Positions 1 through 9,753 are shown, counted from the stretch's first letter. The stretch: 64,000 bases of DNA from Desulfacinum sp. (GCA_014359885.1 JACIYN010000017.1:97001-161000), one strand, 5' to 3'. The notes: generated by a model from the letters alone, not told the origin. Numbers and translations are program-made.

Positions 1-603
1 TTGAGGGAGCCGCCGGAAGCCCTTCACCGGGCCCACGTGATCGTCCTCATGGAACCGCCCGGTGGGTTTCCGTGGGAGGACACGGGGAAAGCCGATTCTT
101 CAAGGATCTTTTTGCGCCCCTCCGGCCGAAGGGAGGAAGTGTTCAACCAGTTGGAGCTCCTGGGTTCCCACCTCCGTGCGGGCGACGACGACTCCACCAA
201 GCGAATCGTTTTTCGGGCGCGGCCGGTGATTCGCCGATTTATTCGGGCCGCCACCGGAGATCCCGTGGGCGCAGCGGCTCTGCGAGCCGACGGAAGCGTG
301 GCGGTGTGCGGCATCGCCCGGCCCCGGCGTTTTCTCGATACCTTGAGAGCCCACGGCATCCCGACGAAGGCGACGTGGATTTTCGGCGACCACCACCGGT
401 ACCGGGAGTCCGAATGCCGAAAGATGGTGCGATCTTTGGACAGGCTCAAGGCCCGGTGGATCGTCACCACGGAAAAGGATGCGGTGCGGCTTCCGGCGTT
501 CGTTTTGGAGCGCGCGGTTTTTCCGTTGCTGGACGTGGACTTTGGGCAAGACGGGCCGATGTTCACGGCCCTGCTGGATGCGGTTGGTTCGTTCGGGAAT
601 TGA
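1..603 (+). CDS. lpxK: Tetraacyldisaccharide 4'-kinase (LpxK), C-terminal part, truncated at window start
   Basis: Contains CGIARPxRFLDTL, GDHHRY and VTTEKDAVRL segments typical of LpxK C-terminus. Confidence 0.85.
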   Translation: MREPPEALHRAHVIVLMEPPGGFPWEDTGKADSSRIFLRPSGRREEVFNQLELLGSHLRAGDDDSTKRIVFRARPVIRRFIRAATGDPVGAAALRADGSVAVCGIARPRRFLDTLRAHGIPTKATWIFGDHHRYRESECRKMVRSLDRLKARWIVTTEKDAVRLPAFVLERAVFPLLDVDFGQDGPMFTALLDAVGSFGN

Positions 604-619
604 CAGGAGGTACACTCCA

Positions 620-1912
620 ATGGGGACGGTTCCCGCCATCGTGCGAGTTCTTTTCGTGTTCATCCTGGTCCTTGCGGCCATCCGGAAAAAGGTTTCGCTG
701 GGAAACGCCTTTTTCTTCGGTGCCTTGGTCCTGGGGCTGGCCTTCGCGATGCCCCCGCTGGATATCGGCCGCTCCGTGTTGGGTTCGCTCACGGAAGCCA
801 AGACCGTCTCCCTCGCCGTCATTGTCTCCCTCATCCTGGTGCTGAGTCACAGCCTGGAAGAAGCCGGGCAGATGGAGCGGCTTCTGGCCGCCTATCGCGG
901 CCTGGTGCGGACGCCTCGCATCAACCTGGTGGTTTTTCCCGCCTTGATCGGACTGCTCCCCATGCCCGGAGGTGCCATCTTTTCCGCCCCCATGGTGAAA
1001 GCCCTGGGGGAAAAGCTCCGGCTTTCCGGGGATCAGCTGAGTTACATCAACTACTGGTTCCGGCACATCTGGGAATACTGGTGGCCCCTTTACCCCGGGG
1101 TGCTGCTCACTACCACGCTGGCCGGCCTGGACCTGTGGGTCTTTGTTCTCTGCCTCTTTCCCATGACCCTGGTGGCCTTGGCCGGGGGCTACTGGTCGCT
1201 GAACATCCCCGTCCAGGATCCCGGACCCGCCGGGGCCGTATCCCGTAGCGCCCAAAGGCCCTCGCTCGGTCCCTTCCTGAAGGAGCTGGCGCCCATCGGC
1301 GCCGTCATCTTCGGCGGCCTGGGCCTGGGTTCCGTCCTTTCCCTGGTCTTGCCCAAGTCGGTTACGGTGAGCAAGGAGTTGGGGCTCATTGCGGCCCTGG
1401 CTTTCTCGATCCAGTGGGTGTGGCACCATAACCGCCTCCCGCTGGAACGGCGTCTCGCCATCTTGAAGCGGAAGCAGCTCCTCCAGATGTTTTACATGGT
1501 GGCTTCCATCCTCATCTTCAAGGGGATCCTGGAAGACAGCCAGGCCGTCCGGGCCATGAGCGACGAACTGCTTGCGTGGCGCATTCCCCTGGTGCCCATC
1601 ACGGTTATCCTGCCGTTCCTGGTGGGGACCGTGGTGGGGATCACCATCGCCTTTGTGGGAAGCACCTTTCCCATCCTGATTTCGCTGGTGCACGGCTTCG
1701 GGGAGGCTCAATGGATGCTCGGCTACATGATGCTGGCCCTGGCCGCCGGGTTCGTGGGCGTGCTTCTCTCCCCCCTGCACCTGTGTCTGCTTCTTTCCAA
1801 CGAATACTTTCAAACGACCCTGGGGAGGGTCTTTCGCTACCTCCTGCGGCCCTGCGCCCTGCTGCTCTTCTGCAGCCTGGGCTACTTCTGGGTACTACAC
1901 CACCTCCTCTAG
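620..1912 (+). CDS. DUF401-type multi-spanning membrane protein
   Basis: ATG at 620 after aggagg-like RBS; long hydrophobic segments, LPMPGGAIFSAPMV motif region. Confidence 0.75.
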   Translation: MGTVPAIVRVLFVFILVLAAIRKKVSLGNAFFFGALVLGLAFAMPPLDIGRSVLGSLTEAKTVSLAVIVSLILVLSHSLEEAGQMERLLAAYRGLVRTPRINLVVFPALIGLLPMPGGAIFSAPMVKALGEKLRLSGDQLSYINYWFRHIWEYWWPLYPGVLLTTTLAGLDLWVFVLCLFPMTLVALAGGYWSLNIPVQDPGPAGAVSRSAQRPSLGPFLKELAPIGAVIFGGLGLGSVLSLVLPKSVTVSKELGLIAALAFSIQWVWHHNRLPLERRLAILKRKQLLQMFYMVASILIFKGILEDSQAVRAMSDELLAWRIPLVPITVILPFLVGTVVGITIAFVGSTFPILISLVHGFGEAQWMLGYMMLALAAGFVGVLLSPLHLCLLLSNEYFQTTLGRVFRYLLRPCALLLFCSLGYFWVLHHLL

Positions 1913-1950
1913 CCGCCCATCCCAAGGCGTTCGGGCCGACCGCCTTCCCC

Positions 1951-2067
1951 GTAGCGCGGCCCTTCAGGGCTGCGGAGGAATCACCGGAGATCGGATGGTC
2001 CAGCGGGTATTGCTGGTCGCTTCCTGGGGTTGAATGGCCCCTTTGCGCGGGGCTAAAGCCCTGCGGC
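1951..2067 (-). repeat. Composite GTAG/CTAC hairpin module (B-C module), inverted copy
   Basis: gtagcgcggcccttcagggctgcggaggaa followed ~70 bp later by gcgcggggctaaagccctgcgg; same layout as six or more other intergenic copies. Confidence 0.8.
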
Positions 2068-2107
2068 GACACGAACCCCCATCACGGACGGCCTGTGACA
2101 ACGAAGG

Positions 2108-2202
2108 ATGAAACGCGCCTTTGGGATGCAGACCCCTGTAGGGGCGAATGATTATTCGCCCCTACAGGCCGAGCGCACGAACGGAACGAGGCCGCGTTTC
2201 AT
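2108..2202 (+). repeat. 95-bp MITE-like element with terminal inverted repeats ATGAAACGCG/CGCGTTTCAT and central GTAGGGGCG palindrome, copy 1
   Basis: Perfect 10-bp TIRs; centre CCTGTAGGGGCGAAT-GATT-ATTCGCCCCTACAGG; matching copies at 53649 and 57358. Confidence 0.85.
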
Positions 2203-2485
2203 ATAAACTACGCCCGTGCCCAACAGGTCCATCTGCTTTTGTAGGGGGGCGGGCTGGGAGACGGGGAAAGGGAAACAAGAAGAACATGTGCATCTGCTTT
2301 TGTAGGGGCGGGCTTTATGCCCGCCCGCCGGAACCTCTCGGTGGGGAAGAACTGTCCGATGTGGCGCCGATCAAAACTTTCCGGATAGGCACCTTGTTCC
2401 CGGCGAGGGTTTCCAGTAATCTACACCGTTCCGAAAGGAAGGCGACCCGAGAGATCCAATGGAAGGAAAGGAAGGAGACGGTGGC

Positions 2486-3283
2486 ATGAGCCTCAAAAGC
2501 AAGATGACCTGGCAGACTCTGATCGTCGGGGTTCTCTTTCAGGGCGTGGTCCTGGGAGCTTTTTACTATTTGGCCCGGGATCTGCTGCAAGGGATGGAAT
2601 CGTGGGTGAAACCGTTTCTGGGAGCCGAGGGTGGTGCCCTTCCGCAGGAAGCGGTCAAGGCTTTCAGTAACCTGGAGACGCTCATCACCCAGTCGAAAAA
2701 GTACCTTCCGGCCGTGGTCTTCGGCTTGGGCGGCCTCGGCATTCTGATCACGTGGCTCGTGACCCAGGGCCTGGGAAGAAGCCTCATCGGGCGCGCGGAA
2801 CAGGCGGTCCCCGCTCCCGCAGCTCCTGCGAAGGCCGGCGCCGAGAAGCCCAAGGCGGAAGCCGATGCACTGCCTGAGGACCTGGATCCCAAGACGGTGG
2901 GAGCCGCCCAGATCCTCTCCATCCTGCAGCGACAGGGACGGTTCATCGATTTTCTGGAAGAAGACCTGAGCCTCTATGAAGACGCCCAGATCGGAGCCGC
3001 CGTGCGCACCATCCACGAATCGTGCAAGGCCGCCCTGGCCGAGTACGTCCAGCTGGAAGCCGTGATGGACCAGGAGGAAGGAGCCCAGGTGACGGTGCCG
3101 CAGGGCTTCGATGCGGCGGCCATCCGACTGACCGGCAACGTGGAAGGAGATCCGCCCTTCCGTGGTGTGCTGCGGCACCGGGGCTGGAGGATCCGAAAGA
3201 TCCAATTGCCGCGCATCACGGCGCACCTGGGCAAGGAACGGATCGTGGCTCCGGCGGAAGTGGAAGTGGGCGCGGAATCCTGA
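2486..3283 (+). CDS. DUF2760-type membrane-anchored protein preceding Hsp70 genes
   Basis: ATG 2486 with AAGGAG RBS; two N-terminal TM segments, soluble C-terminus; position directly upstream of Hsp70 pair. Confidence 0.7.
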   Translation: MSLKSKMTWQTLIVGVLFQGVVLGAFYYLARDLLQGMESWVKPFLGAEGGALPQEAVKAFSNLETLITQSKKYLPAVVFGLGGLGILITWLVTQGLGRSLIGRAEQAVPAPAAPAKAGAEKPKAEADALPEDLDPKTVGAAQILSILQRQGRFIDFLEEDLSLYEDAQIGAAVRTIHESCKAALAEYVQLEAVMDQEEGAQVTVPQGFDAAAIRLTGNVEGDPPFRGVLRHRGWRIRKIQLPRITAHLGKERIVAPAEVEVGAES

Positions 3284-3309
3284 CCGTGCCGGCACAGGAG
3301 GCGTATTCG

Positions 3310-5127
3310 GTGACAGCAGCGCGTTTTGTGGTGGGGATCGACCTGGGCACCACCCATTCGGTGGTGGCCTACGGGTCCGTGGATACGGACGAGTTCGAAA
3401 GTTTTCCTTTGCATATCCTGCCTATCCCTCAGGTGGTGGCACCCGGCGAGGTGAAGCCGCGGCTCCTTCTTCCTTCCTTTCTGTTCCTCCCCGGCCCCCA
3501 CGATGTGCCCCCGGAAGGGCTGCGGTTGCCGTGGAACGCTGAGGCGTCCTTCGCCGTGGGGGAATTCGCCCGGGATCGGGGAGCCGAGATTCCCCAGCGG
3601 CTGGTGGCCTCGGCCAAATCCTGGTTGTGCCACGGGGGCGTGGACCGCACGGCGCCCATCCTGCCGTGGGATGCGCCGGCCGACGCCCGGAAGGTGTCGC
3701 CCGTGGAAGCATCGGCCCTCTTCCTCGCCCATCTTCGGGACGCCTGGAACCATGTGATGGCCCGGGACGATCCCGGCGCCCGGCTGGAGGAACAGGAGAT
3801 CCTGCTCACCGTGCCGGCCTCCTTCGACGCCGTAGCCCGGGAACTCACGGTGGAGGCGGCCCGGCAGGCCGGCCTGCAGCACTTGACGCTTCTCGAAGAA
3901 CCTCAGGCTTCCGTTTACGCCTGGCTCGCCGACGTGGGCGACGGCTGGCGGGAACGGCTCCGCGTGGGCGACCTGGTGCTCGTCTGCGACGTGGGCGGTG
4001 GCACCACGGACTTCAGCCTCATCCAGGTGGTGGAAGAAGACGGCGCTCTGGCGCTTCGGCGCATGGCCGTGGGCGACCACATCCTGCTGGGAGGCGACAA
4101 CATGGATCTGGCTTTGGCCCATGCGGTCCGGGCCAAACTGGCTTCCCGGGGTACCAACCTGGATTCCTGGCAGTTCCGGTCCCTTTGGTTCCAGTGCCGC
4201 AAGGCCAAGGAAAAGCTCCTGAACCGCCCGGCACTGGAAAGCGTACCCCTTTCCGTACTAGGCCGCGGCAGCTCCCTCATCGGGGGCACCATCCGAACGG
4301 AACTGACGCGGGCCGAGCTGGAATCGATCCTCCTGGAAGGGTTTTTCCCCATCTGTGATGCCCAGGCCGCTCCGGAAGCGAAACCGCGGGTGGGCGTGCG
4401 CGAGATGGGTCTCCCCTACGAATCGGACCCGGCGGTGACCCGCCATCTGGCGGCCTTTTTGTCCCGCCATCTGGGCCCGGCCGGATCGGAAGGCATGTCC
4501 CCCACCCATGTGCTCTTCAACGGCGGCGTCATGAAGCCCGAGCTGGTGCGCCGCCGGATTTTGGACCTTCTGGCGTCCTGGTATCCGCATCGGCCCCCCG
4601 TGGAACTGCCCGCGGAGGATCTGGATCTGGCGGTGGCCAGGGGGGCCGCCGCCTACGGCCTGGTTCGGCGCGGTCGTGGCATCCGCATCCGCGCCGGAGC
4701 GGCCCGAAGCTACTACATCGGGATCGAATCGGCCATGCCCGCCGTTCCCGGCATCCCCTCCCCCGTGAAGGCCCTGTGCGTGGTGCCCTTCGGGCTGGAA
4801 GAAGGGAGCACGGTGCAGATCCGCGAGCGCACCTTCGGGCTCGTGGTGGGAGAACCCGCCGTCTTCTCCCTGCTGGCGTCCACCACCCGGAAAGACGACC
4901 CGCCCGGTGAGGTGGTGGAGGACTGGAGCGGCGAGATCCAGGAGGTGAGCACCATGGAGACGGCCCTGGAAGGGACGGATGCCGACGAGGGCGGAACGGT
5001 GCTGCCCGTATGGCTGGAAGCCCGCTTTACGGAAGTGGGGGTCCTGGAACTTTGGTGCGTAAGCGTTGAGGACGACAACCGCCGGTGGAGACTGGCGTTC
5101 AATTTGAGGGAAAACGAGTCCAAATGA
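3310..5127 (+). CDS. Hsp70 family protein (DnaK-like ATPase, divergent)
   Basis: GTG 3310 with AGGAGG RBS; VGIDLGTTHSVVAYG, DVGGGTTDFSL, GGDNMDLALA. Confidence 0.9.
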   Translation: MTAARFVVGIDLGTTHSVVAYGSVDTDEFESFPLHILPIPQVVAPGEVKPRLLLPSFLFLPGPHDVPPEGLRLPWNAEASFAVGEFARDRGAEIPQRLVASAKSWLCHGGVDRTAPILPWDAPADARKVSPVEASALFLAHLRDAWNHVMARDDPGARLEEQEILLTVPASFDAVARELTVEAARQAGLQHLTLLEEPQASVYAWLADVGDGWRERLRVGDLVLVCDVGGGTTDFSLIQVVEEDGALALRRMAVGDHILLGGDNMDLALAHAVRAKLASRGTNLDSWQFRSLWFQCRKAKEKLLNRPALESVPLSVLGRGSSLIGGTIRTELTRAELESILLEGFFPICDAQAAPEAKPRVGVREMGLPYESDPAVTRHLAAFLSRHLGPAGSEGMSPTHVLFNGGVMKPELVRRRILDLLASWYPHRPPVELPAEDLDLAVARGAAAYGLVRRGRGIRIRAGAARSYYIGIESAMPAVPGIPSPVKALCVVPFGLEEGSTVQIRERTFGLVVGEPAVFSLLASTTRKDDPPGEVVEDWSGEIQEVSTMETALEGTDADEGGTVLPVWLEARFTEVGVLELWCVSVEDDNRRWRLAFNLRENESK

Positions 5128-7982
5128 ACAGGCATGACGAACCGATCCACCGCTATGCCGTGGGGATCGATCTGGGCACCACCAATTCGGCGGTGGCCTA
5201 CGTGGATCTTGAGGGAGGGGGCGAGGCGCCGTCCAAGAGGATGCGCGTCTTCCACGTTCCCCAGTTGGTGAATGCGGGGGAAGTGGGCCGACGGCCCCTT
5301 CTGCCGTCCTTTCTCTACCTTCCGGGCCCCTACGACCTGCCGGAAGGGGCCACGGCCCTGCCGTGGGCGCCGGATCGGGACTATGCCGTGGGGGAATTCG
5401 CCCGGGAACAGGGGGCCTTGGTTCCGGGCCGCCTGGTCAGTTCCGCCAAGTCCTGGCTGTGCCACGGGGGCGTGGACCGGGAAGCGCCCATTTTGCCGTG
5501 GGGAGCCGGAAAGGACGTTTCCAAGGTGTCTCCCGTGGAGGCGTCCGCCCGGTATCTGCAGCACATTCGGGAAGCCTGGAACCACGTGATGGCCCAGGGC
5601 CGCGACGAGGCCCTGCTGGAAGAACAACTGGTGGTGCTCACCGTCCCGGCCTCCTTCGACGAAGCGGCTCGGGAACTGACCGTGGAGGCCGCCGCCCGGG
5701 CGGGCCTCAAGAAGGTGGTGCTCCTGGAAGAACCCCTGGCGGCCTTCTATTCCTGGCTGGCACGACACGAAGACCGGTGGGCCGAGCGGATGAGTCCGGA
5801 ACAGATCGTGCTCGTCTGCGACGTGGGCGGTGGCACCACGGATTTCAGCGCCATCGTGGTCCGCTCCGGCGAAAAGGGCCTGCGGTTCGACCGGTTGGCC
5901 GTGGGCGACCACCTGATGTTGGGCGGCGACAACATGGACCTCACCCTGGCGCGCCGGCTGGAAATGAAGCTCATGGGAGCGCCCGGAAAGCTGGACGCCA
6001 AGCGCTGGCATCAGCTCTGCCACGGGTGCCGCCGGGCCAAGGAGCTGCTCCTGGCCCACGTGGACGCCCGGGACACGGTGGATGTCACCGTCATGGGAAC
6101 GGGCGGAAAGCTCATCGCCGGGACTCTCAAGGGAACCCTGGCCCGCGACGAGGTGCACCAGTGGATCCTGGACGGATTCTTCCCCCGGGTGGCCCTGGGC
6201 GAGGAGCCCGAAGGGGGCCGCCGGGCCGGCATCACCGAGTTCGGTCTTCCCTACGTCCAGGACCCGGCCGTGACCCGCCATCTGGCGGCGTTCTGGCGGC
6301 GGCACCAGGCCCTCTTCCGGGATCAGACGGACCGCCCGGATCCGATCCCCGATTTTCTGCTCTTCAACGGCGGGGCGCTCATTCCCGCCACCGTCCGCAC
6401 GCGGATCCTGGAAGTGGTGGCCGGCTGGTTCCGCAACCGTGCCGGCGAGGGCTGGCAACCGGTGCAGCTGGACAACCCCCACCCCGACCTGGCGGTGGCC
6501 CTGGGAGCGGCCTACTACGGGATCGTGCGCCTGGGAGCCGGGGTGCGCGTGGGAGCGGGAACGCCCCGGGCCTATTACGTGGAAGTGGCCCGAACGGGCG
6601 AGGAGACGGGAGGCGATCCAAGTCGGCACGCGGTCTGCCTCATCCCCAGGGGAACGGAGGAGGGATACGAAGGAACCCTGGAGGCCCCGGTCTTCGAAGT
6701 CCTCACCAACCAGCCCGCCTCCTTTCAGATCCTCACGTCCCACACCCGGTTGGGAGACCGGCGCGGGGACGTGGTGGATTTGGACCCGGAGGAGGTGACG
6801 GAACTGCCGCCCGTTCGGACGGCCTTGCGGTTCGGGAAAAAGGGGACGGCCCAGAGACTTCCCGTCCAGCTGGCCACCAAGCTGAGCGAGGTGGGGACCC
6901 TGGAAGTGTGGTGCCGGTCTCTCAAAACACCCCACCAGTGGCGCCTCCGGTTCGATGTGCGCCAGCAGCCCGAAGGGGCTCCCGTGGAAAACGGCCCGGC
7001 CGATACGGTGGACGAGGCCGTCTTGGAAGAGGCCCGCCGATGTGTGGCCGACGTCTTCAACCGGGGAAGCGAGGGAGGGCCCGCCCCCGAGAGTCTTCCC
7101 AAGGAGCTGAGCCGCATCCTGGAGATGCCGAAACAGCGATGGTCCATGGCCGTCATCCGCGTCCTGGCCGATGCGCTCCTGGAATGCCGGGAGGGACGCC
7201 GCCGGAGTTTCCGGCACGAGGCCCGATGGCTCAACCTGCTGGGCTACTGCCTCCGGCCGGGCTACGGCGATCCGGTGGACGAATGGCGCATCCGCGAAGT
7301 CTGGAAGCTCTTTCCCCAGGGGGTCCAGTTCCACCGCCAGGTCCAGTGCCGGCTGGAGTGGTGGATCTTCTGGCGCCGCGTGGCCGGAGGGCTCAGTGCC
7401 GGGCAGCAGTGGCACATCTACCAGCAACTCTCCCCCGCCCTGCTCTCCGGTTCCACCGGCAAGAAGAAGGGGAAAAAGAAACCGTCGCTCCGGTTGAGCC
7501 CCCAGGAGCAGACGGAAGCGTGGATGGCCGTGGCCAATTTCGAGCGGCTTCCCGCAGACGCCAAGGAAGTGCTGGGCGGAGAGGTGCTGGCCCGCGTGCT
7601 GTCGAGGAAACCGAGACCCCAGGACCTGTGGACCCTCACGCGGCTGGGAGCCCGAAAGCCCTTCTACGGGCCGGTGGATCGGGTGGTTCCGGCCGAAACG
7701 GCGGCCCGATGGGTCCGGGAGATCCTGGAAGCCCATCCGGTGGCGGAGGAATCGGTGGCCCATGCGGTGGTGCACCTGGCGGCGAGAACAGGCGACCGCG
7801 TGCGGGATCTTCCCCGGGAGATGCTGGATCGCGTGTCCGCCTGGCTGGACGGCCTGGAAGGCGCCGCCGACCGCTTCCGGGACCTGCTCCTTCGTCCGGA
7901 AAGCACGGCCGCCCGCGACGAAGCCGCCTGGCTTTTCGGCGAATCGCTCCCCGTGGGCCTTCGCCTGGCGGAACCGTCATGA
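5124..7982 (+). CDS. Hsp70 family protein with long C-terminal extension (DUF3731-like)
   Basis: ATGA overlap with upstream Hsp70; VGIDLGTTNSAVAYV, CDVGGGTTDFSA, about 300-aa extra C-terminus. Confidence 0.9.
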   Translation: MNRHDEPIHRYAVGIDLGTTNSAVAYVDLEGGGEAPSKRMRVFHVPQLVNAGEVGRRPLLPSFLYLPGPYDLPEGATALPWAPDRDYAVGEFAREQGALVPGRLVSSAKSWLCHGGVDREAPILPWGAGKDVSKVSPVEASARYLQHIREAWNHVMAQGRDEALLEEQLVVLTVPASFDEAARELTVEAAARAGLKKVVLLEEPLAAFYSWLARHEDRWAERMSPEQIVLVCDVGGGTTDFSAIVVRSGEKGLRFDRLAVGDHLMLGGDNMDLTLARRLEMKLMGAPGKLDAKRWHQLCHGCRRAKELLLAHVDARDTVDVTVMGTGGKLIAGTLKGTLARDEVHQWILDGFFPRVALGEEPEGGRRAGITEFGLPYVQDPAVTRHLAAFWRRHQALFRDQTDRPDPIPDFLLFNGGALIPATVRTRILEVVAGWFRNRAGEGWQPVQLDNPHPDLAVALGAAYYGIVRLGAGVRVGAGTPRAYYVEVARTGEETGGDPSRHAVCLIPRGTEEGYEGTLEAPVFEVLTNQPASFQILTSHTRLGDRRGDVVDLDPEEVTELPPVRTALRFGKKGTAQRLPVQLATKLSEVGTLEVWCRSLKTPHQWRLRFDVRQQPEGAPVENGPADTVDEAVLEEARRCVADVFNRGSEGGPAPESLPKELSRILEMPKQRWSMAVIRVLADALLECREGRRRSFRHEARWLNLLGYCLRPGYGDPVDEWRIREVWKLFPQGVQFHRQVQCRLEWWIFWRRVAGGLSAGQQWHIYQQLSPALLSGSTGKKKGKKKPSLRLSPQEQTEAWMAVANFERLPADAKEVLGGEVLARVLSRKPRPQDLWTLTRLGARKPFYGPVDRVVPAETAARWVREILEAHPVAEESVAHAVVHLAARTGDRVRDLPREMLDRVSAWLDGLEGAADRFRDLLLRPESTAARDEAAWLFGESLPVGLRLAEPS

Positions 7983-8043
7983 GTGATGAGTGACGAGTGA
8001 CGGGTGACGAGTTACGGATTACGGACTACGGATTACGGGTGAG
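7981..8043 (+). repeat. Heptanucleotide tandem array (GRGTGAY/GGATTAC), 9 units
   Basis: GAGTGAT GAGTGAC GAGTGAC GGGTGAC GAGTTAC GGATTAC GGACTAC GGATTAC GGGTGAG read directly. Confidence 0.95.
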
Positions 8044-8057
8044 GGGGGCGGGGGGAT

Positions 8058-8810
8058 TTATCGCTCGGTGCGTACCCGGTGCCACCGGCAAAAGAAGCGC
8101 TCCAGAGCATTGACGGCCTCAAAGAGGGCCGCCCCGAGGAGACTCATTCCCAGGATCCCCACAAACATGCCCTGGTAGTCCAGCCGTCCCCAGGCGTCCA
8201 TGATGAGGTAGCCCAATCCCCGGGTGGTGGCGAAGGATTCCACGAAAAAGAGCACGGCCACGCTGGTGCCCGTTCCCAGGCGCAGGGCCGTGAACCCATG
8301 GGGCAGGGCCGCCGGCACCAGGACTTCCCGGAAGAGATCCAGTCGGCCGGCTCCCAGGCTGCGCACCGAATCCAGGTACCTGGGATTCAGGTTGGCCACG
8401 CCGTCCCGGACGGCCACCAGCACCTGGTACCCCAGGATCAGCGAGATGAGGAGCACCTTGGAGAGGTTTCCCAGCCCGAAGAGAAGGAGCACCACGGGGA
8501 GCAGGACGATCTTGGGCACCGGGTAGGTGACGAAGACGAAGGGGGCGAGCCAGGCGTCCACCTTCCGGGAGCTTCCCATGACGATGCCCAGGGGAAAGGC
8601 GGCGGCCCAGGCCAGGGCCATGGATAGAAGAACTCGGCCGGAGCTGGCCGCCAAATGGTTCCAGAACATCGGGGTGCCCAGGGACGCCCCGAAGGCGGAG
8701 AAAGCCTGCACGGGGTCGGGAAGGATGTTCCCGCCCCCGAAGAGGGCCGAAAAAATCCACCAGGTCAGAGCGATCGCCCCAAGCGCCGCCACATAACGGA
8801 CAAACCGCAT
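8058..8810 (-). CDS. ABC transporter permease, NitT/TauT (SsuC-like) family
   Basis: Hydrophobic, EVLVPAALPHGFTALRLG EAA-like loop, adjacent to matching ATPase and SBP. Confidence 0.88.
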   Translation of the reverse strand: MRFVRYVAALGAIALTWWIFSALFGGGNILPDPVQAFSAFGASLGTPMFWNHLAASSGRVLLSMALAWAAAFPLGIVMGSSRKVDAWLAPFVFVTYPVPKIVLLPVVLLLFGLGNLSKVLLISLILGYQVLVAVRDGVANLNPRYLDSVRSLGAGRLDLFREVLVPAALPHGFTALRLGTGTSVAVLFFVESFATTRGLGYLIMDAWGRLDYQGMFVGILGMSLLGAALFEAVNALERFFCRWHRVRTER

Positions 8811-8887
8811 CGCAAATCCTTTGCCGCATGATTGCGGAGCAAGGTCTCAACCCGATCCTGTAGGGGCGGGCTTTATGCCCGGCCTCT

Positions 8888-8957
8888 CATCCCCCATCCC
8901 CCATCCCCCATCACTCGTCACTCGTCACCCGTCACCCGTCACCCGTCACTCATCACT
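8888..8957 (-). repeat. Heptanucleotide tandem array, 10 units
   Basis: CATCCCC x3, CATCACT, CGTCACT, CGTCACC x3, CGTCACT, CATCACT. Confidence 0.95.
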
Positions 8958-9753
8958 CCCCCCGGGTCGCTCGGTCCAGGGCCCTTCGGACCGCCCGGGC
9001 CATGGCATGGAAGGTTTCCTTGTCGCGGTAGGACGGGTCGCCGAATCCCGGGTTTTCCATCACCTCCACGATAGCGGCGGGCCGCCCCGCCAGGACGAGC
9101 ACCCTTTTCCCCAGGAAGACGGCCTCTTCCACGCTGTGGGTGACCAGCACGTACGGAACCCGGAAGCGATTCCAGATCTCCAGCAGGTGGTGCTGGAGCC
9201 GTTCCCGGGTGATGGCGTCCAGGGAGGAAAAGGGCTCATCCAGCAGCAGAAGGCCGGGATCTCCCACCAGAGCCCGGGCGATGGCCACCCGCTGCTGCTC
9301 CCCGCCGCTCAACTGCGACGGGTAGCGGTCTTCCGTTCCGGCAAGGCCGAGCATCTTCAGCATTACGCGCGCCTTCTGGAGGCGCTCCCGGCGGGGGACG
9401 CCGCGGATCTTGAGCCCCAGCGCCACATTGTCCTGCACCGTTTTCCAGGGAAGAAGCCCGAAGTCCTGGAGCACCACGGCGATCTCGGGATGCGGGCGCA
9501 CGATGGGCTCTCCACGATAGCGGACCGTTCCCGCATCGGGACAAAGAAGACCGCACAAGAGGTAGAGCAGCGTGCTCTTGCCGCAGCCGGAAGGACCCAC
9601 CACCGCGTAGGTGTCCCCCCCGCCCACGGTGATGGACACATTTTTCAGAACGTCCGCGCCGTTGGCGCCGAAGCGCTTGGAGAGGTCGTCGGCCCGAAGG
9701 ACGGTCTCGGTTTCGGAATCCTTCCCATAGCCCACGGCAGCCGGCTGGATCAT
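8953..9753 (-). CDS. ABC transporter ATP-binding protein, NitT/TauT family
   Basis: GPSGCGKSTLL, LSGGEQQRVAIARAL, LLLDEPFSSLD; ATG at 9753. Confidence 0.92.
   Translation of the reverse strand: MIQPAAVGYGKDSETETVLRADDLSKRFGANGADVLKNVSITVGGGDTYAVVGPSGCGKSTLLYLLCGLLCPDAGTVRYRGEPIVRPHPEIAVVLQDFGLLPWKTVQDNVALGLKIRGVPRRERLQKARVMLKMLGLAGTEDRYPSQLSGGEQQRVAIARALVGDPGLLLLDEPFSSLDAITRERLQHHLLEIWNRFRVPYVLVTHSVEEAVFLGKRVLVLAGRPAAIVEVMENPGFGDPSYRDKETFHAMARAVRRALDRATRGE

Noticed and set aside
2148-2489. 113-aa ORF in intergenic repeats
   Set aside because: Composed of palindrome-derived sequence; no conserved domain or RBS
4713-7775. 1020-aa ORF antisense to the second Hsp70 gene
   Set aside because: Shadow ORF caused by high GC; low-complexity composition, sense frame has clear Hsp70 motifs
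5363-7993. 876-aa ORF in alternate frame over Hsp70
   Set aside because: Gly/Arg/Pro-rich out-of-frame translation of a confirmed gene
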